From Symsagittifera roscoffensis (Eukaryota; Xenacoelomorpha; Acoela; Convolutidae): 64,000 bases of DNA. The DNA lies in assembly GCF_963678635.1 (NCBI RefSeq), contig NC_087071.1:33594141-33658140 (forward strand), read 5' to 3'. The notes under the pieces were generated by a model that ran no database searches, was not told the origin of the DNA, and worked only from the letters and a program-made list of their open reading frames with translations. The translations under genes were made by a program, and so were the position numbers. Of the stretch, positions 56,864 to 64,000 are shown piece after piece. The number at the start of each line of letters is the position of its first letter. Position 1 is the stretch's first letter.

Positions 56864-57854
56864 AATCTTGAAGTCAATCTTCAAAATCATTTCAGGCGCT
56901 AAACAAAATTATTAATATACAATAACGATTGATAAAAAGATCTCAGATCGTTTTCCTAAATTCTGCAGTAATATACAAAACATGTTTGAAAAATATTTAT
57001 TGAAAAATCAAAATAAAAATTAGTAGCATGACAATAAATGGTTAAGTAATCATAAATCATCCTGTTGTTCCAGCTTCATCACCTAAACATAACAGCATTC
57101 ATAAGCTCACTAATATCATAAAAACACTAAATCTTTTCTCTACACAAATTTAAATCATTTTAAACTTAAATTCACTTAAATTTAAAATCAGATCATCAAG
57201 GCTCATCCTTGGATCTTAAATAATTTTCTATATAATTAAATTTAAAACTTGATCATCAAGGCCTATCCTTGGATCAAAAAGAACAATTTTGTTCTCCCCC
57301 ACCCACTTAGCTAGTGTCTAACGACCTCAAACGTCGATTCACTATCCAACCCTTTCTAAAAACCCAGGACTAACAGAAATTTTTGAACAAAACTAATCAT
57401 TCAAATTAGGATAAACAGTGAAGAACTTCGGTTAATCATCCTTCACTTGATCCCCCCTCTTACCAGACCCAGGATAAATCTTAGACTTAGTAAGTTTAAA
57501 ATAGTATCTAACGAGCTACTCGCGTTCTAATTATACCTGAACCTTGTGGATCGATTTACTATTCTCCAACCCTTGAACACAATCACTACCCTTAAGTAAG
57601 ATTAAGTAAGTTAACACCTTAGCTTATACTAGCCACGAGAAAGTATAAAATCATTCTTCGGAAACGATATACTTTTCTCTCCAACCCTGAACAAATAGAC
57701 CCAAGTTAAGCTAACCAAAAAATCGTAAGGACTAACAGTCTAAGAAAATAGAAATCATTTAACAACTCTTTGGCTCCGTCATCCTAAACCTTATGTCATT
57801 TAAAAACCTAGGAAATAAACAAACAATCGTTTTACACAATTGTGAAATAGATAA

Positions 57855-58259
57855 CAAAAATACGACCTTGTAATCACACCTCATACACAAACAGTTGGAT
57901 ACATTAGAACAAAACGACAAACACTAAAACGAAAAATAATAACCAAACAAAGACAAATAACACGAAAAAGATTTTCAAAAAACCGAAACGCATTTTCAGA
58001 ATCAGAAACCAGCAGTTTAGACGAACTTTATAAATTAAAAGAATCTATAGATAAAAATTGCCCCATTCACGATCAATTATATTTTTCCGATTCAGAAACA
58101 ACTTCAAATTCATCAAAAAGAGGAAAAAGAAGAATAAAAAAGCAATATAAACACAAACCAGTACATTTATACAATTGGAATCAACCAATTAGACACATTG
58201 ATAATTACATATTAACAGTCATCAAACGAAAAAATGAGCTCAACACACACCCCAGGTGA
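57855..58259 (+). CDS. ATG-less basic frame overlapping the gag start
   Basis: 135 codons open without an ATG, ending at a TGA that overlaps the first 26 bases of gag in another phase. The product is very basic at first (TLKRKIITKQRQITRKRFSK), has a Ser/Asp/Glu middle (NAFSESETSSLDELYKLKES) and a second acidic/Ser patch (FSDSETTSNSS), then Lys/Arg again. The length and composition argue against chance. It may be reached by splicing, by non-ATG initiation, or be a decayed upstream gene of the element. Confidence 0.5.
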   Translation, partial: QKYDLVITPHTQTVGYIRTKRQTLKRKIITKQRQITRKRFSKNRNAFSESETSSLDELYKLKESIDKNCPIHDQLYFSDSETTSNSSKRGKRRIKKQYKHKPVHLYNWNQPIRHIDNYILTVIKRKNELNTHPR

Positions 58260-59353
58260 AGAAAGTCCAGATGATGATGATATCTTCCCCTTTATCGTAG
58301 ATGCAACCACTGATAGAGGACAGCATATATTTTGCAAAAATTTACTCTTAAATTTGTTTGAACCCGGAATCAGTCCATGTAAAACAGAGTTCCCAGATGT
58401 AAAAATCAAAAGACAAATTATCGATCACTATTTGAAAGATATATGCAACTTAACACAACAATACGGAATCTACTCCACAGAATTCAGCTCACCAAACCAA
58501 AATCACAGCAAATATGTAATTCAAACAGACGACCTTGATTTAGAATTTTCAAAATTATTCTCAGAATACATAAAAAGCATACAATATCATAACTCACAAA
58601 AGCAAACTCCATATTCACCAATGAAGTTTTTGCAATAATATATAGTTATATCTCGATATTAGAAAACGAAATCCTAATCCCAAATGTCTCACCGACAGAA
58701 ACATCTAAACACATAAGAGTACGACATGAAATCACACTACTCTCTAGTTTTCTAAATATAATTAAAGAAAATTTCACGAAAGATGAAGTTTCACAACATA
58801 CAAAACACGACTTACAAAAAATTTTGACATGGTTCATAATAGATTATTTCACACATAATATTGATTTAATTTCACAAGCAAGAAAAAATTTTAGACCCCA
58901 AAACTCAAACGATGATACTGCCATCACATAACAATCAGACTATGTTTGGGACCCCGAATGGTCTCATCCCGCATTCATAAACTTCCCACAATCAATCTCA
59001 AGTCAAGCAATAAGTACGATATCTTATGTAAGAGATTATGTAAGAGTAATACCATTAACCATTGATGCAACACCATTAAACTATAATACATTTTTACCTG
59101 ATATGCAAAATAATAGTTTAAACTCCACAGTCATACACAATGAAAACCTCAATGGAATAGAAATCTCACTCAACAAGATATCCAGACACCATCACACTTC
59201 ATAAATGAAGAAATCGTACACACAACAACTACACAACAAAGCATTTCACCGATACGTCCAAATTTAACAACACCAAGAAATACAAACCCTTCACAAACAC
59301 AGGTAACCTTACAATCAACCGTTAAACCTTCGGTTGCCCCAAAATATTCACAC
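58234..59353 (+). pseudogene. N-terminal part of gag, broken
   Basis: ATG 58234 opens 134 codons (acidic start ESPDDDDIFPFIVDATTDRG) to a stop at 58636-58638. The protein clearly continues in another phase from about 58610 (IIKENFTKDEVSQHTKHDLQ), meets a TAA at 58929-58931 followed by further sense sequence (DYVWDPEWSHPAFINF), and shifts again near 59165 into the phase of the long frame at 59354. So two frameshifts and one nonsense codon separate the gag start from its body. Confidence 0.7.
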
Positions 59354-62300
59354 ATGGATTATCAAACATACAGACCCATGACAATACCGTCAAAAACACG
59401 TAAAACGTTCACTAGAAACAATTTTGCAGAACATATTTATAATTACTCACATCCATCAAAAACAAATTATCCCCCACAAAAAAATTTGAATAATTATACA
59501 AGATCTCGAAACTGGGATAACCCAATGGCATCAACCAATTCAGTAATTTTTCAAACAAATTCGCATCCTCCACAGGATCGTAGTGAAAATTATCCATTTT
59601 TTCAACAAAATAAGAATAAAAAACAAACATCTTATCAAATGGATTACTTATCCTCAGATGATGATTTTTTACAACCAGATATATTTGCACCATATAATCA
59701 AGAATATCGTGGACAAGGAGTACAGAAACCACATACAAATCATAGAATTTTTTCTCCACAACCGATAGATACACAAAATCAACAACAAATTCAGCAACAA
59801 AACCCAATTAATACACAATCTTTTCAACCAATTCAGCAACAAAACCCAATGATCACACACTCGTATCAACCGACACAAATGCAAAATGAAATACCACTTC
59901 CATATTACCTTCAACAACACGAAATAACAAAAAATCAACTTTCGAATTTTTCACAAATGCCAAATGCAGCAGAATCATTACAAATGACAATGAATCCATA
60001 CCTTATGGGTGGATCATCAATAACATCAAATAAACCTTTAATGGTATTCACAGGAACAGACCCTGAATATTCTGTAGAAGACTATTTTAATGCAGTAACA
60101 GCAAATTTGATTTTAAATATAGGACCTGAACCAATTAATACGCCACTACATCAAAACTGGATACATCGACGTACAGCGTTGATACAAACAACTTTAGACG
60201 GCGCAGCCCAAAAATGGTTTTCAGTATTGCCTATGGAAATAAAATCAAATTGGAAAAGGTTTACACAAGAATTTTCAAAAATGTTTGACTCCGAAAGAAA
60301 CAAACAACAACAAAGAGTTTTATGTAATGAAATTCGCAGATTACCAAATGAAACCATCAAGCAATTAGCAGTACGCATCGAAACACTAGTTCGAAAAGCA
60401 TATTCATTAAATACACATGACTATAAAAACACAAAGATGACAGAAATCCTAATGATGACCTTAACACCGCAATTAAGAAAAATAGCAATAAAAAAGAGAG
60501 CATCGCATCCTTCTTCAATTCGAGAACCCGATTTAGATTTTCGAAAACTAGTAGACAAACTAGAACAAGCAGAAATCACAATGAAACTCGAAGAAACAGA
60601 AAATCTGAAATTACAATATGTTAACCGAATCGAAACAAATACCACAAGTATCAACAATATACAAGAATCAGATACAGACCTCGTTGAAAAAATCACTGAA
60701 ATACTCAATATTTACGAAAAACACCCAAACTTTAAAGGCAAACCATCTTTCAAAAAATGGTGTAATTATTGCCGACGATACGGACATAGTATTTCTGAAT
60801 GTAGACAAAAACAGCAAGACAATCAAAATAAACCTCAAAAATATAAAGAACCAAATAAATCATTCTATCAATACATGAAAAAAGATCAAAATCTACCGAA
60901 CAAAACTGTGTACAGCAACAACAGTTCAAGAAAACCACTCCCGAACAATACAAATTATACAAGAAATCAATCACCACATAACTCAAGTTATAGAGGAAGA
61001 TCGCCAGAACGAAGAAATACACAAAATTCGTCACAAAATCATTACAATAGACCAAATAGTCGAAATAACTACTCCAGATCAAATTCGAACACAACACAAT
61101 TTGTTTCTAGATCTAATTCCCAATCAAGAAATAATTACTATCCAAACAATCAATCACGAAACTCATCATACAATAGAAATAGAAACTACTCCAATAATCG
61201 AAATAGAAGTTATTCAAACAACCGAAACCAGAATTACCCGAACAATCGATCAAGGAATAACTCATATAATAGATCAAACTATAACAGACCAAACAATAAT
61301 TATCAAAACAGATCACGAAATAATTCACAAAATCGACATTCAAGCTATAATAATCATTATAGAAATTATTCCCAATCACCACACAGGAATAATAATCATT
61401 ATAATAATTCTAATAATCGCCATAGAAGTAGTACACCTAAACATCAAAGAAATATAAATCAAGTACAATCAAATCCAGAAACAACATCAGACCCTCCAGG
61501 TATTGATGACACAGTAAATGATACGTTACAACTCAATCAAATAAACTGTGGATCATCAGACTCAGAAAGTGAAACAGAAAACACTATCTCCATCAATATG
61601 ATAGCAGTCGAAAATGACTATGAACCTATTATATATGAACAACCATTTTCATCACACATATATGAAAATCAATCAGAACTCCTTCACAATTATTATATTG
61701 AACCAATCCATTCCACACCGACGACGCAAAAAACTAATGGAATTAACACTACAAATCAACCCAATGAGAATGACAAAACAAAATGCTTGAATACAAATCA
61801 CATCTATCAAAATATACAAAAAGAACAACCCAAAGAAAAAATTTGGACAATACCATTTCTCTTAGAAAGTCCAAGAAACAAAGAATTTCAACCACCAGAT
61901 CTTGAAATTGATTTTTTAATTGATTCAGGAGCAGAATCAAACATAATAAACATTCCCACATGGAATGAGATAAAAACATTACACCCAAAATTAACACCTC
62001 TTGAAACCTCCAGTAAACTAGCAACCGCACAAGGATCAACATTGGTAAACTATGGAAAAATTCAATTATTTCTTCTCCCCACAAGAACAATGGAGCAAAA
62101 TAAAATTTTAACTAAACCATTTAAACAAATATTCCATATCACTGATATTAAACACAATATCATTGGAATACCATTTATCTCTAAATATATACCAACAATC
62201 AACATATTAAACAGTAAAATACTAATCAAAGATAAATACACAAAAACAAAAGACACATCCCTAACATTTTTTCAAAGATTAAACAAACAACCACCATTCT

Positions 62301-62950
62301 TTTCAAAATTTTATCCAATATATAACCAACAAAGAAAACACCTGAAACCACTATCAGGAAACATATATAATTTTTCAATAAAACAAGTTCACCAATATGA
62401 TAAAAAACAATATAAACAACAACTCTATATGTCAGACTTTGAATTCAAACCTATCCATAAGTTTTTCAAAATCACAATCTCATCCATAATATATTTGAAA
62501 AACTCGAATTCAGATATTATATCTCTACATGTATACAACAATACACCTTACCAAGTAACATTACCTTTAGGACTTTTAGGCTATTGCGAAACCAACGCTA
62601 CAATATCACCAATACACGAAAAAGCATATCGCGTAAATAATATACTCCAATTATTAGATATTTGTCAATCCACAATTCTTAATGAAGAATTATCCATAAA
62701 TAATATAGTAAGTCACGAAAAAAGAAATACGGATTATTTCACAAAAACCCCATATTTCAAACCGACATTCAACATAAATAACTACAAAGAGAATCAACAG
62801 AAATTTTTAACAATGTTTGATTTCGAACATTCACAAATAACACAAGACGAATTTGAAAAATTAGCCAAACAGCTAATTAAATATTCATCAGTCTATGCAA
62901 CATTCAAGTTTGATTTGGCAAAATCAGCTCATCACTACATCTCCCATTAA
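59354..62950 (+). CDS. Gag-protease polyprotein of a Ty3/Gypsy element
   Basis: 1198 codons. Residues about 1-220 are Gln/Asn/Pro-rich (several QQQNP repeats). About 225-405 is a capsid-like helical domain (LDGAAQKWFSVLPMEIKSNW; FTQEFSKMF; RRLPNETIKQLAVRIETLVR). About 470-483 is a CCHC knuckle, CNYCRRYGHSISEC. About 490-720 is a low-complexity Asn/Arg/Ser/Tyr-rich region, probably RNA-binding. About 850-870 holds the aspartic protease motif FLIDSGAESNIINIP. The C-terminal 250 residues lead toward reverse transcriptase. The frame stops at 62948-62950 because of a one-base shift near 62915. The ATG at 59354 is internal; the true gag start is upstream at 58234. Confidence 0.85.
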   Translation: MDYQTYRPMTIPSKTRKTFTRNNFAEHIYNYSHPSKTNYPPQKNLNNYTRSRNWDNPMASTNSVIFQTNSHPPQDRSENYPFFQQNKNKKQTSYQMDYLSSDDDFLQPDIFAPYNQEYRGQGVQKPHTNHRIFSPQPIDTQNQQQIQQQNPINTQSFQPIQQQNPMITHSYQPTQMQNEIPLPYYLQQHEITKNQLSNFSQMPNAAESLQMTMNPYLMGGSSITSNKPLMVFTGTDPEYSVEDYFNAVTANLILNIGPEPINTPLHQNWIHRRTALIQTTLDGAAQKWFSVLPMEIKSNWKRFTQEFSKMFDSERNKQQQRVLCNEIRRLPNETIKQLAVRIETLVRKAYSLNTHDYKNTKMTEILMMTLTPQLRKIAIKKRASHPSSIREPDLDFRKLVDKLEQAEITMKLEETENLKLQYVNRIETNTTSINNIQESDTDLVEKITEILNIYEKHPNFKGKPSFKKWCNYCRRYGHSISECRQKQQDNQNKPQKYKEPNKSFYQYMKKDQNLPNKTVYSNNSSRKPLPNNTNYTRNQSPHNSSYRGRSPERRNTQNSSQNHYNRPNSRNNYSRSNSNTTQFVSRSNSQSRNNYYPNNQSRNSSYNRNRNYSNNRNRSYSNNRNQNYPNNRSRNNSYNRSNYNRPNNNYQNRSRNNSQNRHSSYNNHYRNYSQSPHRNNNHYNNSNNRHRSSTPKHQRNINQVQSNPETTSDPPGIDDTVNDTLQLNQINCGSSDSESETENTISINMIAVENDYEPIIYEQPFSSHIYENQSELLHNYYIEPIHSTPTTQKTNGINTTNQPNENDKTKCLNTNHIYQNIQKEQPKEKIWTIPFLLESPRNKEFQPPDLEIDFLIDSGAESNIINIPTWNEIKTLHPKLTPLETSSKLATAQGSTLVNYGKIQLFLLPTRTMEQNKILTKPFKQIFHITDIKHNIIGIPFISKYIPTINILNSKILIKDKYTKTKDTSLTFFQRLNKQPPFFSKFYPIYNQQRKHLKPLSGNIYNFSIKQVHQYDKKQYKQQLYMSDFEFKPIHKFFKITISSIIYLKNSNSDIISLHVYNNTPYQVTLPLGLLGYCETNATISPIHEKAYRVNNILQLLDICQSTILNEELSINNIVSHEKRNTDYFTKTPYFKPTFNINNYKENQQKFLTMFDFEHSQITQDEFEKLAKQLIKYSSVYATFKFDLAKSAHHYISH

Positions 62951-64000
62951 AACCAGACGCAGTTTTCAAAAAACAAAGAGCAAGTAAAGTACCAATTCAC
63001 TTACACGATAAAGTGAACAGATTACTCGACATTTTAGAACAATACAACATTATATCACCAGTAAATAAAAAAGAACAACCAAAAGGCAACACATTGATCA
63101 ACCCTGTTATCATTCTAGCCAAAGGAGAATCATTAAAAATCGTTCTCGACGCTAGATACCTCAACTCACTCATAGATGAATCAAAGTGTAATTGGCCTAT
63201 TGAACCAATACAAGTTATTTTAACAAAAATAAACGGGAAATACTTTACAACCGCAGACATGAATAGTGCATATAATCAAATGCCACTAGATGAACAATCG
63301 CGACGCTTAACACAATTTGTTATTGGAAATCAGCAATATGAATTCAACCGCCTATTCTATGGAATATCCATAGGACCAGCAGCATTTTCAGCTTTTATGA
63401 GCAAAACTTTTAGACCACTAATACTCAAGAAAAACGCAATCACCTACTTAGACGATGTTTTTATGCAATCACAGACTAAAGAAGAAATGTTCAATGTTTT
63501 AGAACAATATCACCAAATACTTCAGAACGAAAATCTGAAGGCCGCCCCTGATAAATCACACTTCTTTTTGACAAGAGTTAAATTCTTAGGACATAATATA
63601 GAAAGAAAAACAATCACTCCATTAAAATCACGCATTGACGCTATTCAGAAACTCCAACCACCGACAAATAAAAAGAAAATCCAAGAATTCCTTGGAATTT
63701 TAAACTTTTTAAGCAAATATGTTTATAAAATGCAATTATATCTAAGACCATTCTATAATATACTTAGACAACAAAATAATTTTGAATGGAATACAGAACA
63801 TCAAGCACGATTTGAAGAAATAAAGAAACTCTTAACTGAACAAATTTCAAACACAATTCCAGATTCAAATCAACCATTTTATGCAATGTGCGATGCTTCG
63901 AACTTTGGCATCGGCGCAGCGTTATTACAATCACATAATGGTACAAACAAAATGAACCTTATATCAGCAAATTCTCGATTATTCACTCAAGCAGAGCTAA
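62941..64000 (+). CDS. Reverse transcriptase and start of RNase H (partial)
   Basis: Open to the right edge in the phase that overlaps the end of the previous frame. Reverse transcriptase blocks in order: LKPDAVFKKQRASKVPIHLH, VLDARYLNSLI, FTTADMNSAYNQM (first catalytic Asp), FNRLFYGISIGPAAFSAFMS, the YLDD catalytic pair at about 63444-63455, KSHFFLTRVKFLGHNI, and the connection block IQEFLGILNFLSKYV. RNase H begins with YAMCDASNFGIGAALLQ. The YLDD and the FLG block are typical of Ty3/Gypsy. No stop lies within the visible 1.06 kb. Integrase would follow. Confidence 0.9.

Larger units (their letters stand above)
56243..64000 (+). mobile_element. Ty3/Gypsy LTR retrotransposon (right end outside window)
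   Basis: Order: candidate 5' LTR (56243-56542), primer-binding site, leader of about 1.7 kb with an ATG-less basic frame, gag with CCHC knuckle, aspartic protease, reverse transcriptase with YLDD, start of RNase H. Integrase and 3' LTR lie beyond the edge. The coding strand is strongly A-rich, unlike the surrounding T- and A-balanced DNA. At least three frameshifts and one nonsense codon break gag-pol, so this copy is not autonomous as read. Confidence 0.9.

Noticed and set aside
60618-61457. Plus- and minus-strand frames within the gag region (for example 61101-61457)
   Set aside because: They arise from the low-complexity Asn/Arg/Ser codons of gag read in other phases.

Overview
The window is AT-rich, gene-poor, repeat-dense nuclear DNA from an animal, most likely an invertebrate. 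The few genes that can be modelled are spliced, with GT...AG introns and acceptors such as ttttcag and ttttttag. The mobile elements (Ty3/Gypsy, BEL/Pao, Tc1/mariner and a protein-primed-type DNA polymerase B element) are animal families. A nematode-like genome would fit the splice sites, but the sequence does not fix the taxon.

Layout. 1-5.5 kb: small reading frames, then a direct duplication (802-2778 and 3771-5484) in which each copy carries a broken 218-codon frame and a C2H2 zinc-finger frame. 5.5-8.7 kb: non-coding, ending in a stray copy of the 3' end of the polymerase element. 8.76-9.42 kb: truncated Tc1/mariner. 9.66-13.06 kb: the best cellular genes, two divergent spliced genes of unknown function. 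13-24 kb: mostly non-coding, with a BEL/Pao integrase relic at 16.1-16.8 kb and short degenerate repeats. 24.1-28.9 kb: three tandem copies of a roughly 1.92 kb unit. 28.9-36.3 kb: a mosaic of duplicated blocks with minus-strand exons of at least two unrecognised genes, and a 26-bp minisatellite at three sites. 36.4-47.4 kb: two almost identical, head-to-tail, inactivated copies of a type-B DNA polymerase element, with a third 5' fragment at 52.9-54.1 kb. 48-56.2 kb: small reading frames, a serine-protease-homologue relic on the minus strand, a three-unit tandem repeat and a cysteine-rich exon. 56.2-64.0 kb: a Ty3/Gypsy LTR retrotransposon (LTR, leader, gag with CCHC knuckle, protease, reverse transcriptase, start of RNase H) running off the right edge.

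The common theme is duplication after or during decay. Nearly every element or gene occurs two or three times within the window, and comparing the copies shows which stops are shared and which are private. This uncovered frames that are not single uninterrupted ORFs: the 218-codon frame, the duplicated minus-strand gene with a different nonsense codon in each copy, and the exon pair near 23 and 35 kb. The polymerase element and the left-hand duplicated array share a similar zinc-finger arrangement, so the two ends of the window may descend from related elements. All joins were made by eye from splice consensus and reading phase; no alignment or search was run.
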